DNA of 64,000 nucleotides from Paraburkholderia acidipaludis NBRC 101816 (lineage in GTDB: Bacteria > Pseudomonadota > Gammaproteobacteria > Burkholderiales > Burkholderiaceae). The stretch's first letter is position 1. Each line of letters starts with the position of its first letter. Positions 24,685-33,460 of this stretch are shown here, in pieces. The position numbers and the translations under genes were made by a program. Below the pieces are notes generated by a model, which saw only the letters and a list, made by a program, of their open reading frames with translations, had not been told where the DNA came from and searched no databases. Location of the stretch: NCBI RefSeq assembly GCF_000684975.1, contig NZ_BAXZ01000003.1, forward strand, positions 434,001 to 498,000, in the 5' to 3' direction.

Positions 24685-25881
24685 ATGTTCGAACACATCG
24701 ACGCCTATCCCGGCGACCCGATCCTCTCGCTCAACGAGAACTTCCAGAAGGATCCGCGCCAGAACAAGGTCAATCTGAGCATCGGCATCTACTTCGACGA
24801 CGAGGGCCGCCTGCCGGTGATGCAGGCCGTCCACGCGGCCGAAGCCGCGCTTCTCGAAGAGCCGGGTCCGAAGCCGTATCTGCCGATGGCGGGCTTCGCG
24901 CAGTACCGCGACGCGGTGCAGGCGCTGGTGTTCGGCGCGCAGTGCCCGTCGCGCGCGGCCGGGCGGATCGCGACGGTGCAGACGCTGGGCGGTTCGGGCG
25001 CGCTCAAGGTGGGCGCGGACTTCATCAAGCGCTATTTCCCGACCAGCCACGTCTGGGTGAGCGATCCCACGTGGGAAAACCATCGCTTCATCTTCGAGCG
25101 CGCGGGTTTCACGGTGAACACCTACCCGTACTACGACGAGGCGACGGGCGGCCTGAAGTTCGAGGCGATGCTTTCGGCCATTGACGCGCTGCCGCCGAAG
25201 AGCGTGGTGCTGCTGCACGCGTGCTGCCATAACCCGACGGGCGTCGACCTGGACGAGGCCCAGTGGACGCAGCTGATCGACGTGCTGCAAAAGCGTGAGC
25301 TGCTGCCGTTCCTCGACATGGCGTACCAGGGCTTCGGCGCGGGCCTCGACGCGGACGCGTTCGCGGTGCGCGAGATCGCGCGCCGCGGCGTGCCTGCGTT
25401 GGCGGCGAACTCGTTCTCGAAGAACTTCTCGCTCTACGGTGAGCGCTGCGGCGGTTTGCACGTGATCTGCGAGGATGCGGCGGCGGCCGATCGCGTGCTC
25501 GGTCAGCTGACGGGCGCGGTACGTTCGAACTACAGCAATCCGCCGACCCACGGCGCGAAGATCGTCACGCGGGTGCTGACCACGCCCGCGCTGAAGGCGT
25601 CGTGGGAAACCGAGCTGGCGGCGATGTGCAAGCGCATCGCGCGCATGCGTGTGGCGATCCACGACGGCCTGCGCGCGCATGTGAGCGGCGAGGCGCTCGA
25701 GCGCTACGTCCGCCAGCGCGGCATGTTCACGTACACGGGGCTTTCCGCGGAGCAGGTCGATCGGCTGCGCGAGGAACTCGGCGTCTACATCCTGCGTTCG
25801 GGCCGCATGTGCGTGGCGGGGCTCAACGAGAAGAACGTGAGCATCGTGGTGGACGCGATCGCCAAGGTGCTTGCGCACTGA
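24685..25881 (+). CDS. tyrB: Aromatic amino acid aminotransferase
   Basis: A 398-residue class I aminotransferase. The PLP lysine is K246 in N-S-F-S-K-N-F, N-P-T-G is at 183-186, S-Y/Y-G-E-R follows the lysine, and the C-terminal arginine lies in R-S-G-R-M. The strong AspC/TyrB character and the upstream permease indicate transfer between tyrosine, phenylalanine or aspartate and 2-oxoglutarate in the cytoplasm. Length is standard. It forms a likely operon with the permease. Confidence 0.92.
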   Translation: MFEHIDAYPGDPILSLNENFQKDPRQNKVNLSIGIYFDDEGRLPVMQAVHAAEAALLEEPGPKPYLPMAGFAQYRDAVQALVFGAQCPSRAAGRIATVQTLGGSGALKVGADFIKRYFPTSHVWVSDPTWENHRFIFERAGFTVNTYPYYDEATGGLKFEAMLSAIDALPPKSVVLLHACCHNPTGVDLDEAQWTQLIDVLQKRELLPFLDMAYQGFGAGLDADAFAVREIARRGVPALAANSFSKNFSLYGERCGGLHVICEDAAAADRVLGQLTGAVRSNYSNPPTHGAKIVTRVLTTPALKASWETELAAMCKRIARMRVAIHDGLRAHVSGEALERYVRQRGMFTYTGLSAEQVDRLREELGVYILRSGRMCVAGLNEKNVSIVVDAIAKVLAH

Positions 25882-26035
25882 TTGATTCGGGCGATGCCGG
25901 GTTTCGGCGATTCATCCAGCATTGATTCGGGTGTCTGTCAAGCCGTCGGATACTGATGACGGCCACGACAGAAGCGGACGGTCTTCCAGGTCTTACCCTG
26001 ATAGAATGCGTGAGCCGCAACGTAGTGGATTGCCG

Positions 26036-26434
26036 ATGAAATTGCTTGATGCCCTCGTCGAACAACGGATTGCCGCCGCCGCCAGGCGCGGCGACTTTGC
26101 CGATCTGCCGGGCGCAGGGTCGCCCCTGGAACTCGACGACGACCTGCTCGTGCCCGAAGAAGTCCGGGTCGCGAACCGCATCCTGAAGAACGCCGGGTTC
26201 GTGCCGCCGGCGGTGGAGCAACTGCGCGCGCTGCGCGATCTCGAGGCGGAGCTCGCCAGGGTGAGCGACAAGGCGGCGCAATGCCGCCTGCGGGCGCGCC
26301 TGCTCGCGCTCGACATGGCGCTCGAATCGCTGCGCGGCGGCCCGATGGTCGTGCCGCACGAGTACCGCCGCCGCATTGCCGAGCGGCTTTCCGAGCGCGC
26401 GGCGGTCGACGAGCCCGCCGCGAGCGCGCGTTGA
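26036..26434 (+). CDS. DUF1992 (DnaJ-C28-like) family protein
   Basis: A 132-residue protein matching the DUF1992 family. Its landmarks are a starting helix (L-D-A-L-V-E-Q-R-I-A-A-A), G-D-F-A-D-L-P-G-A-G-S-P-L-E-L-D-D-D, then P-E-E-V-R-V-A-N-R-I-L-K-N-A-G-F-V-P-P. The function is unknown; eukaryotic relatives carry a J-domain. The ATG at 26036 fits the conserved N terminus, and a TAGAAT -10-like element lies at 26002-26007. tadA follows by 18 bases. Confidence 0.85.
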   Translation: MKLLDALVEQRIAAAARRGDFADLPGAGSPLELDDDLLVPEEVRVANRILKNAGFVPPAVEQLRALRDLEAELARVSDKAAQCRLRARLLALDMALESLRGGPMVVPHEYRRRIAERLSERAAVDEPAASAR

Positions 26435-26452
26435 CCCCATGGTGAGTACACG

Positions 26453-27100
26453 GTGAGCGCGTTCCCAGGCCTGTCCGGCGACGCGACTGGCACAGCCGCC
26501 GGCACGCCCGAGTCCGGCGACGCGGCCGCCGCCGCACCCCATCTCGACCCCGTTACCGATCGCGACCGCCATTTCATGCGGCTGGCGCAGGCCGCCGCCG
26601 AAGAGGCCCGCGCGGCCGGCGAAGTGCCGGTTGGCGCCGTGCTCGTGCGCGGCGACGAGGTGATCGCGACAGGATTCAATCACCCGATCGGCGCCCACGA
26701 TCCTTCCGCGCACGCCGAAATGGCCGCGCTGCGCGCCGGTGCCGGCGCGTTGGGAAACTACCGATTGCCGGGCTGCGAGCTCTATGTGACCCTGGAACCA
26801 TGCCTGATGTGCGCCGGCGCGATCATGCACGCGCGGATCGCGCGCGTGGTGTACGGCGCCCGCGACCCGAAGACGGGCGCGTGCGGCAGCGTTGTCGATG
26901 CCTTTGCGAACCCGCAGCTCAACCACCATACGAACGTGGTGGGCGGCGTGCTCGAAACCGAATGTGGCGATGCGCTGCGATCGTTCTTCGCGGAGCGCCG
27001 CCGGGCGAGCCGGGCAAGGCGGGCGGCGGCAGCAGGCGAGGCGCGGCCGGCAGAGGATTCGGCCGGCTGCGGGGACGACACCTCAACACGATCCCTATGA
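26453..27100 (+). CDS. tadA: tRNA adenosine(34) deaminase
   Basis: A 215-residue deaminase that makes inosine at the wobble base of tRNA-Arg. The zinc site is H-A-E at 87-89 and P-C-L-M-C at 116-120. It has both N- and C-terminal extensions compared with the about 160-residue E. coli protein; the N-terminal 33 residues are Ala/Gly/Pro-rich. The start is a GTG at 26453. The stop overlaps the LD-carboxypeptidase start (ATGA). Confidence 0.93.
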   Translation: MSAFPGLSGDATGTAAGTPESGDAAAAAPHLDPVTDRDRHFMRLAQAAAEEARAAGEVPVGAVLVRGDEVIATGFNHPIGAHDPSAHAEMAALRAGAGALGNYRLPGCELYVTLEPCLMCAGAIMHARIARVVYGARDPKTGACGSVVDAFANPQLNHHTNVVGGVLETECGDALRSFFAERRRASRARRAAAAGEARPAEDSAGCGDDTSTRSL

Positions 27101-28023
27101 CCACGCATCGCACCATCGAACTGATTGCACCGTCGGGTTATCCGCAGGACCCGGCGGCGGTTCATCGGGCGCTGGCGCGCCTGCACGCGGAAGGCCATCG
27201 CGTGGAGGGCATCCAGGCGACCGAGCGGCGCTACCAGCGCTTCGCGGGCACCGACGGCCAGCGCGCCGCCGAGCTCAACCGCTTCGCCGATCCTTCGCGC
27301 GAGTTGCCGGACATCGCGCTTGCGGTGCGCGGCGGCTATGGCGCCGTGCGGATCCTGCACGGGCTCGACTACGACGGCCTGCAGCGGCGCCTCTCCGGGC
27401 AGCCGATCGCGTTTTGCGGGCACAGCGACTTCACGGCGATCCAGCTCGCGCTGTTTGCGCGCGCGGGGCTGACCACCTTCGGCGGCCCGATGCTGGTGAG
27501 CGATTTCGGTGCCGACGAGTTGAGCGCTTTCACGATGCGTCACTTCTGGGACGCGCTCTCGCAGCCTGAATTCGTGCTCAAGGTGAATGCCCCGCAGGCG
27601 CATGCCGCGGACGTTTCGGGCACGCTCTGGGGCGGCAATCTGGCGGTGCTGACCTCGCTGATCGGCACGCCGTATCTGCCGCAGGTGGAGGGGGGCATCC
27701 TGTTCGTCGAGGACGTCAACGAGCAGCCTTTCCGCATCGAGCGGATGATTTACCAGCTGCACCTTTCGGGCATCCTCGCGCGGCAGCAGGCGCTGGTGCT
27801 GGGCGACTTTTCGGGCGGCAAGCCATTCGAGTACGACAACGGCTACAACCTGAAGGAGATGGTCGAGCAGGTGCGCTCCGTGGTCGGCATTCCGGTGCTC
27901 ACCGGTCTGCCGTTCGGGCATATTCCGGACATGGTGACGCTGCCGGTGGGCGCGCAAGCGGATCTGCACGCGACAGCACACGGTTTCGAGCTGGCCGTGA
28001 GCGGTTATCCGCATCTTGGCTGA
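27097..28023 (+). CDS. ldcA: Muramoyltetrapeptide LD-carboxypeptidase
   Basis: A 308-residue family S66 serine peptidase that removes the terminal D-Ala from recycled murein tetrapeptides in the cytoplasm. The nucleophile is Ser110 in C-G-H-S-D-F. A glutamate in F-V-E-D-V-N-E and a histidine in L-P-F-G-H-I complete the Ser-Glu-His triad. Length is normal. It is translationally coupled to tadA and followed by a strong terminator at 28041. Confidence 0.92.
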   Translation: MTTHRTIELIAPSGYPQDPAAVHRALARLHAEGHRVEGIQATERRYQRFAGTDGQRAAELNRFADPSRELPDIALAVRGGYGAVRILHGLDYDGLQRRLSGQPIAFCGHSDFTAIQLALFARAGLTTFGGPMLVSDFGADELSAFTMRHFWDALSQPEFVLKVNAPQAHAADVSGTLWGGNLAVLTSLIGTPYLPQVEGGILFVEDVNEQPFRIERMIYQLHLSGILARQQALVLGDFSGGKPFEYDNGYNLKEMVEQVRSVVGIPVLTGLPFGHIPDMVTLPVGAQADLHATAHGFELAVSGYPHLG

Positions 28024-28040
28024 CGCGAGAGCACGACAAG

Positions 28041-28062
28041 CGCCTCCGGGCGTTTTTTTTTT
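28041..28062 (+). terminator. Rho-independent terminator after ldcA
   Basis: Stem CGCC/GGCG (28041-28044 and 28049-28052) with a TCCG loop, then ten T residues. Confidence 0.85.
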
Positions 28063-28134
28063 GCACTAAAACATGCAACTAACGGTCCTTTTCGGCCAAC
28101 ACCTGCCAATGCTCATGAGACTCCGAGGCTCTAA

Positions 28135-28146
28135 ATTGTTGACAAT
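28135..28146. promoter_or_regulatory. Putative GntR operator, copy 1
   Basis: The inverted repeat ATTGT-TG-ACAAT lies 185 bases upstream of the GntR gene. An identical 12-base copy is found at 28277. Perfect short palindromes of this kind are typical FadR-subfamily sites. The rest of the gap 28063-28330 shows nothing else recognisable. Confidence 0.6.
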
Positions 28147-28276
28147 AAATTGGACCAGCCAAGGGTGAAAGATCACTAAGCGTGTGCGTAATTCCCAATA
28201 TTGATGCGGTCATTACCGGAAATGTGCGTAGTCGGGCGCATGGCGCCTGGGTAATTTCCCGAGGTTTGCGGATAAA

Positions 28277-28308
28277 ATTGTTGACAATCTTTATGTCCAA
28301 ACTAGGAT
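28277..28308 (+). promoter_or_regulatory. gntR promoter overlapped by operator copy 2
   Basis: The 12-base operator ATTGTTGACAAT (28277-28288) contains a perfect -35 TTGACA (28281-28286). TAGGAT at 28303-28308 is a -10 at 16 bases' spacing. A bound regulator would block RNA polymerase, so the gene is probably autoregulated. Confidence 0.65.
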
Positions 28309-28330
28309 ACCAACCATAAAGGCGATAGAC

Positions 28331-29053
28331 ATGCGAAAGAGCGATATGGACGCCGAGACAACTGGCATCAAACCCGAGGCGATCGCCGCGCGCATCCGCG
28401 CCGCGATTCTGGAACACCGCCTCCCGCCCGGTGCCAAGTTGACTGAAGCTCAGTTATGCGAAGTGTTCGGCGTGAAGCGAGGTCCGATCCGCCAGGCGCT
28501 GGCGCTCCTCGCCACCGACCATCTCGTCGACCTGGAGCCCAATCGCGGCGCGTTTGTCGCGAGTCCGTCGCTTCAGGAGGTCCACGAGGTGTTCGAAATG
28601 CGGCGGATCATCGAGCTGGCCGTGGTCGAGCGCATCTGCACGGCGCAGCACGGCAACCGGCGGCTGAAGAGCATCGGCGAGTCGATCCGGCGCGAGCGCA
28701 AGGCGTTCGAAGCGCGTGACTTTCCGACCTGGATTCGTCTGTCGGGCGAATTCCATACGGAACTCGCTACGCTCACCGGCAACACGGTGCTGTGCGACTG
28801 CCTGAACGGCCTGGTGGCGCGCTCGACGCTGATTTCGGCTCTCTATGAGTCGCCCGGGCGCAGCCCGTGCTCGTTCGACGACCACGAGGCGATCGTCGCG
28901 GCGCTGGAGAGCGGGCAAGCCAAAGAGGCGGCCGAGTTGATGACGCGCCACCTGCAGGGCGTCGAGCTGCGCATGCTCGACCGGCCGGCGGGCGCGGCGG
29001 TGGATTTGCAGGACGTATTCGGCGTGCGCGAGGCGAGTGCTTCGGGACGTTGA
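28331..29053 (+). CDS. GntR-family regulator, FCD (FadR) subfamily
   Basis: A 240-residue regulator. It has a winged helix at about 14-80 (K-L-T-E-A-Q-L-C-E-V-F-G-V-K-R-G-P-I-R-Q-A-L) and an all-helical FCD ligand domain with metal-type histidines H142 (E-F-H), H185 (D-D-H) and H207 (T-R-H-L). It stands directly upstream of the NCS1 permease and allantoin racemase genes, so a purine breakdown product such as allantoin or urate is a reasonable ligand (inference). Two identical palindromes upstream are its probable sites. Confidence 0.9.
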   Translation: MRKSDMDAETTGIKPEAIAARIRAAILEHRLPPGAKLTEAQLCEVFGVKRGPIRQALALLATDHLVDLEPNRGAFVASPSLQEVHEVFEMRRIIELAVVERICTAQHGNRRLKSIGESIRRERKAFEARDFPTWIRLSGEFHTELATLTGNTVLCDCLNGLVARSTLISALYESPGRSPCSFDDHEAIVAALESGQAKEAAELMTRHLQGVELRMLDRPAGAAVDLQDVFGVREASASGR

Positions 29054-29316
29054 GACGCAACGGGATTGCAGTGACGTGCGGCGGGCGTGCAAGACGCCTC
29101 GCCGCGCGGGACCAGGGATGAAGGTGGCGGCGCACACGCGTGCGCAGGCGCCGGGACGGCAGGGTGGCACAGGTGAAAGAGGGCGCGCAATCGCGGCGAC
29201 CGGCACTGTGCGCGAGCCTGGCGGGTCCGGTGCGTCATCGGGCAGCGGGCGCGATGCCCTTGCCGCGCGTGTTCGAGCAGGTTTTCCGTCGGCGTATTCA
29301 TCCCCAGGAGCGAGTC

Positions 29317-30822
29317 ATGGCTCAGTTCAGTGCATCACCCGGCAGTTCCGCAATGCCCCCCTACGACCAGAGCGAGAGCAGCGAGACGGACACGGTCCGT
29401 CTGCCGGCCGGCTACAGCGAGAGGCTCTACAACGAAGACCTCGCGCCGCTGCGCGAGCAGACCTGGGGCGCCTACAACATTTTCGCGTTCTGGATGTCCG
29501 ACGTGCACAGCGTCGGCGGCTACGTGTTCGCGGGCAGCCTCTTTGCGCTCGGTCTGACGAGCTGGCAGGTGCTGGTCGTGCTCATCATCGGCATCTCGAT
29601 CGTCAACGTGCTCTGCAACCTGATCTCGCGCCCCAGCCAGCGCCACGGCGTGCCGTATCCGGTTGCGTGCCGCGCAACCTTCGGCGTGCTGGGCGCGAAC
29701 ATTCCGGCCGTCATCCGCGGGTTGATTGCGGTGGCATGGTACGGAATCCAGACTTATTTGGCGTCGAGCGCACTCGTGATCGTCGTCCTCAAGTTCTTTC
29801 CGCAGCTCTTGCCCTATGCCGACGTGCACAAGCACGGCATGTTCGGTCTTTCGGCCATGGGTTGGGCCGGCTTCATGACGCTCTGGGTGCTGCAGGCCCT
29901 CGTGTTCTGGAACGGCATGGAGACCATCAAGAAGTTCATCGACTTTGCGGGGCCGGCCGTCTATGTCGTGATGTTCGCGCTGGCGGGCTACATGGTGTAT
30001 CGCGCGGGCTGGCACAACATCGGCCTGAATCTCGGCGGCGTGAAGTATCACGGTGCCGAAGTCGTGCCTGTCATGATCACGGCGATCTCGCTCGTGGTCT
30101 CGTACTTCTCGGGCCCGATGCTCAACTTCGGCGACTTCTCGCGCTACGGCAAGTCGCTCAGGAGCGTGCACCGCGGCAACTTCTGGGGCTTGCCCGTCAA
30201 CTTCCTCGCGTTCTCGCTCGTGACGGTCGTCACGACCTCGGCCACGCTGCCGGTGTTCGGACAACTGATTACCGATCCGGTCGAAACGGTCGGCCGCATC
30301 GATCATCCGACTGCCGTGATTCTCGGCGCGCTCACGTTCACGATCGCCACCATCGGCATCAACATCGTCGCGAACTTCGTTTCGCCCGCGTTCGACTTCT
30401 CCAACGTCGCGCCGCGCCTGATCAGCTGGCGCGCGGGCGGCATGCTGGCGGCCGTGGCGTCGATCTTCATCACGCCGTGGAATCTGTTCAACAACCCGGC
30501 CGTGATTCACTACACGCTCGACGTGCTCGGCGCGTTCATCGGGCCTTTGTACGGTGTCCTGATGGTCGACTTCTATCTGGTCAAGCGCGGCCGTCTCGCC
30601 GTCGACGAGCTCTATACCGTTTCGCCGTCGGGCGCCTACTGGTATCGCAACGGCGTGAATCGCCGTGCCGTGATGGCGCTGCTGCCTGCGGCGCTGATCG
30701 CGATCCTCTGCGTGATGGTGCCGAGCCTCGGCGGCGCGGCGAACTTCTCGTGGTTCATCGGCGCGGCGCTCGGCGCTTTGTTTTATCGCGCGTTCACGCT
30801 CGGTGCGCGGGCGCGTGGCTGA
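29317..30822 (+). CDS. NCS1-family permease (allantoin/purine/hydantoin type)
   Basis: A 501-residue, 12-helix sodium- or proton-coupled transporter of the nucleobase-cation-symport-1 family. It has N-E-D-L-A-P near 40-45, W-G-A-Y-N-I-F-A-F-W-M near 51, and a later G-P-M-L-N-F-G-D-F-S-R. A C-A-G-G-A-G site precedes the ATG at 29317, which I prefer over upstream ATGs that lack one. Since the next gene is allantoin racemase and the surrounding genes degrade urate, allantoin is the favoured substrate; uracil or a purine base is possible. The 263 bases between gntR and this gene hold no gene that I can support. Confidence 0.88.
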   Translation: MAQFSASPGSSAMPPYDQSESSETDTVRLPAGYSERLYNEDLAPLREQTWGAYNIFAFWMSDVHSVGGYVFAGSLFALGLTSWQVLVVLIIGISIVNVLCNLISRPSQRHGVPYPVACRATFGVLGANIPAVIRGLIAVAWYGIQTYLASSALVIVVLKFFPQLLPYADVHKHGMFGLSAMGWAGFMTLWVLQALVFWNGMETIKKFIDFAGPAVYVVMFALAGYMVYRAGWHNIGLNLGGVKYHGAEVVPVMITAISLVVSYFSGPMLNFGDFSRYGKSLRSVHRGNFWGLPVNFLAFSLVTVVTTSATLPVFGQLITDPVETVGRIDHPTAVILGALTFTIATIGINIVANFVSPAFDFSNVAPRLISWRAGGMLAAVASIFITPWNLFNNPAVIHYTLDVLGAFIGPLYGVLMVDFYLVKRGRLAVDELYTVSPSGAYWYRNGVNRRAVMALLPAALIAILCVMVPSLGGAANFSWFIGAALGALFYRAFTLGARARG

Positions 30823-30852
30823 CCCAGGAACATGGCAAGAGCAGGAGACAAC

Positions 30853-31644
30853 ATGCGTATCAAGCTGATCAACCCGAACACGACCCAGCGGATGACCGCC
30901 GCAATGGGCGAGTGCGCCCGCGCCGTGGTCGCGGCGGGAACGGAGGTGGTGGCGGTGAGCCCGATGATGGGGCCGCCGTCGATCGAGGGCTATTACGACG
31001 AGGCGCTCGCAACGCCGGGTCTGCTCGCCGAAGTGGAGGCGGGCGAGCGCGAGGGCTTCGACGGTTACGTGATCGCATGCTTCGGCGATCCCGGCCTGTA
31101 CGGGGCGCGCGAGCTCGCACGCGGGCCCGTGGTAGGCATCGCCGAGGCCGCCATGCATGCGGCGAGCGTGCTGGCGCCGGGCTTCTCGGTCGTGACCACG
31201 CTCTCGCGCACCCGCGCGATGGCCTGGCATCTCGCCGAGCGCTACGGCATGACGCGCTTCTGCCGCAACGTGCGGGCCATCGACGTGGCCGTGCTCGAAC
31301 TCGACGAACCGGGCTCGGCGGCGCGGCGCGCGATTGTCGACGAATGCCGCCGCGCGCTCGACGAGGACGGCGCCGATGCGATCGTGCTCGGCTGCGCGGG
31401 CATGACGAGCCTCTGTGCGCAGGTGGAGGACGCGCTGGCCGTGCCGGTGGTGGACGGCGTGACGGCGGCGGTGAAATGGGTCGAGGCGCTCGTCGCGCTG
31501 CGGCTTGCGACGGCCAAGCGCGGCGACTTCGCCCGGCCGCTCGAGAAGCGCTACGACGGCGACTTTGCCCGGTTCAGTCCGGGCGCCGCGGCCTCGGGAG
31601 ACGCGGGCTCCCCGCCGCCCGCGCGGCCGCTGCGCTACGGGTAA
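30853..31644 (+). CDS. hpxA: Allantoin racemase (Asp/Glu/hydantoin racemase family)
   Basis: A 263-residue protein of the HpxA/hydantoin racemase family. The two catalytic cysteines are Cys76 in I-A-C-F-G-D and Cys181 in L-G-C-A-G-M. N-P-N-T near residue 7 is typical. It interconverts R- and S-allantoin, so that both enter the stereospecific allantoinase step. AGGAG precedes the ATG at 30853. It lies 30 bases downstream of the permease and upstream of puuE. Confidence 0.87.
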   Translation: MRIKLINPNTTQRMTAAMGECARAVVAAGTEVVAVSPMMGPPSIEGYYDEALATPGLLAEVEAGEREGFDGYVIACFGDPGLYGARELARGPVVGIAEAAMHAASVLAPGFSVVTTLSRTRAMAWHLAERYGMTRFCRNVRAIDVAVLELDEPGSAARRAIVDECRRALDEDGADAIVLGCAGMTSLCAQVEDALAVPVVDGVTAAVKWVEALVALRLATAKRGDFARPLEKRYDGDFARFSPGAAASGDAGSPPPARPLRYG

Positions 31645-31903
31645 ACGCGCAACACGCCCGCGGGCAGGGCAAGCGGGGTGCGGCGCCGGTCATACACCTC
31701 GCTTGACCCGTACTATCTGAACGCGCGTATGGGCGCGCCGGGATGATTTGGATACACTGGGCCGATCCTGAAAGCGGGCCGCAACGGCGTCCCGCCGCAC
31801 CCGTGCACCGCGCTCGCGGCACGTTCGATGCCCCCGCTTTCCGTCGATTCATCACGTTTCGTCGGACAAGCTCATCCACCACCTTTCGATTGATTCGTCC
31901 AGC

Positions 31904-32863
31904 ATGGCACTCGATCCCCAATATCCTCGCGACCTGATCGGCTATGGCCGGCATCCGGTTCAGGCCAACTGGCCGGGCAAGGCCCGCGTCGCGGTGCAGT
32001 TCGTGCTCAACTATGAAGAGGGCGGCGAAAACTGCGTTCTGCACGGCGATCGTGCGTCCGAGCAGTTCCTCTCCGAGATCGTTGGCGCGGCCGCCTATCC
32101 GGCGCGCCACATGAGCATGGAGTCGATCTACGAGTACGGCTCGCGCGCCGGCGTCTGGCGCATCCTGCGCGAGTTCGAGAAGCGCGGCTTGCCGCTCACG
32201 GTGTTCGGCGTGGGCATGGCGATCGAGCGCCATCCGGAGGCCGCGCGCGCGTTCGTCGAGCTCGGCCACGAGATTGCATGCCACGGCTATCGCTGGATCC
32301 ACTACCAGGACGTGTCGCCCGAGCTGGAAGCCGAGCATATGAAGCTCGGCATGGAAGCGATCGAGCGCGTGACGGGCGAGCGCCCGCTCGGCTGGTACAC
32401 CGGCCGCGACAGCCCGAATACGCACCGCCTCGTCGCGGAGTACGGCGGCTTCCTCTACGATTCGGACTACTACGGCGACGACCTGCCGTTCTGGATGGAC
32501 GTGGAAGTTGCGGGCGGCAAGACCGCGCCGCAGCTGATCGTGCCGTACACGCTCGACACGAACGACATGCGCTTTGCCTCGCCGCAAGGCTTCAACACGG
32601 CGGACCACTTCTTCACGTACCTGCGCGACGCGTTCGACGTGCTCTACGAAGAAGGCGACGAAGCGCCGAAGATGTTGTCGATCGGCATGCATTGCCGGCT
32701 GCTGGGTCGCCCGGGGCGGTTCCGCGCGCTGCAGCGCTTCCTCGATCACATCGAAAAGCACGATCGCGTGTGGGTCAGCCGCCGCGTCGACATCGCGCGC
32801 CACTGGCGCGAACATCATCCCTATCAACCGCAGCACAACGATCACCGCGGGGCCGCCGCATGA
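31904..32863 (+). CDS. puuE: Allantoinase PuuE (polysaccharide-deacetylase fold)
   Basis: A 319-residue protein of the cofactor-sparing PuuE type of allantoinase, unrelated to the zinc AllB enzyme. It has N-Y-E-E-G near 36-40, R-H-M-S-M-E-S near 68-74, E-I-A-C-H-G-Y-R-W-I and the late S-I-G-M-H-C-R. It hydrolyses S-allantoin to allantoate in the cytoplasm. The stop overlaps the uraD start (ATGA). The 259-base gap upstream contains only weak promoter-like hexamers. Confidence 0.92.
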   Translation: MALDPQYPRDLIGYGRHPVQANWPGKARVAVQFVLNYEEGGENCVLHGDRASEQFLSEIVGAAAYPARHMSMESIYEYGSRAGVWRILREFEKRGLPLTVFGVGMAIERHPEAARAFVELGHEIACHGYRWIHYQDVSPELEAEHMKLGMEAIERVTGERPLGWYTGRDSPNTHRLVAEYGGFLYDSDYYGDDLPFWMDVEVAGGKTAPQLIVPYTLDTNDMRFASPQGFNTADHFFTYLRDAFDVLYEEGDEAPKMLSIGMHCRLLGRPGRFRALQRFLDHIEKHDRVWVSRRVDIARHWREHHPYQPQHNDHRGAAA

Positions 32864-33381
32864 AGGCAATGCACTACACCCTCGACCAGTTGAACAACGC
32901 CTCGACCGAAGCCTTCGTGGCCGCGCTCTCGGGCATCTTCGAACACTCGCCCTGGGTGGCCGAGGTGGCCGCGGCGCAGCGCCCGTATGCGAGCATCGAG
33001 GCGCTGCATCGCACGATGTCGGGCGCGGTGGAGATCGCCGGCGAGGCGAAGCAGCTTGCGCTCATCAACGCTCACCCGGAGCTTGCGGGCAAGGCGGCAG
33101 TGCGTGGCGAGCTCACTGCCGAGTCGACGCGCGAGCAAAGCGGCGCCGGCCTGAATCTGTGCACACAGGAAGAGTTCGACAAGCTGCAGTCGCTCAACCG
33201 GGCGTATCGCGAGAAGTTCGGATTCCCGTTCATTCTCGCGGTGCGCGGCTATGACCGCCACGGCATCATCGCAAATTTCGAATCGCGCGTGAGCAACAGC
33301 CGCCCGGACGAACTGCGCGCGAGCCTCGACCAGATCTACCGCATTGCGCGTTTCCGGCTCGACGAGCTGATCGACGCATGA
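32860..33381 (+). CDS. uraD: OHCU decarboxylase
   Basis: A 173-residue enzyme that decarboxylates 2-oxo-4-hydroxy-4-carboxy-5-ureidoimidazoline to S-allantoin. The catalytic His72 and Glu74 lie in N-A-H-P-E-L-A-G, with S-T-R-E-Q-S-G-A-G-L and F-G-F-P-F-I following, all family hallmarks. The start ATG at 32860 overlaps the puuE stop, so the two are coupled. A terminator hairpin follows at 33388. Confidence 0.95.
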   Translation: MKAMHYTLDQLNNASTEAFVAALSGIFEHSPWVAEVAAAQRPYASIEALHRTMSGAVEIAGEAKQLALINAHPELAGKAAVRGELTAESTREQSGAGLNLCTQEEFDKLQSLNRAYREKFGFPFILAVRGYDRHGIIANFESRVSNSRPDELRASLDQIYRIARFRLDELIDA

Positions 33382-33387
33382 ATACCG

Positions 33388-33426
33388 CGCACCCCCGTCG
33401 ATCAGGTCGACGGGGGTGCGCCTTTT
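33388..33426 (+). terminator. Strong hairpin between uraD and allantoicase
   Basis: A 14-base perfect stem (33388-33401 and 33407-33420, loop TCAGG) is followed by CCTTTT. It is a terminator or attenuator within the purine gene run, so the allantoicase gene may need its own promoter or read-through. Confidence 0.8.
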
Positions 33427-33460
33427 CCGCATCACAGAATAGACACGAAGGAAGACAAAG

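Noticed and set aside
28063..28330. A purine-type riboswitch ahead of the purine genes
   Set aside because: I see only the two palindromic operators and a promoter; no conserved aptamer layout could be recognised by eye.
31703..31731. TTGACC and a GTATGG-like -10 as the puuE promoter
   Set aside because: The -10 match is poor and alternatives exist in the same gap, so I did not list it as a feature.
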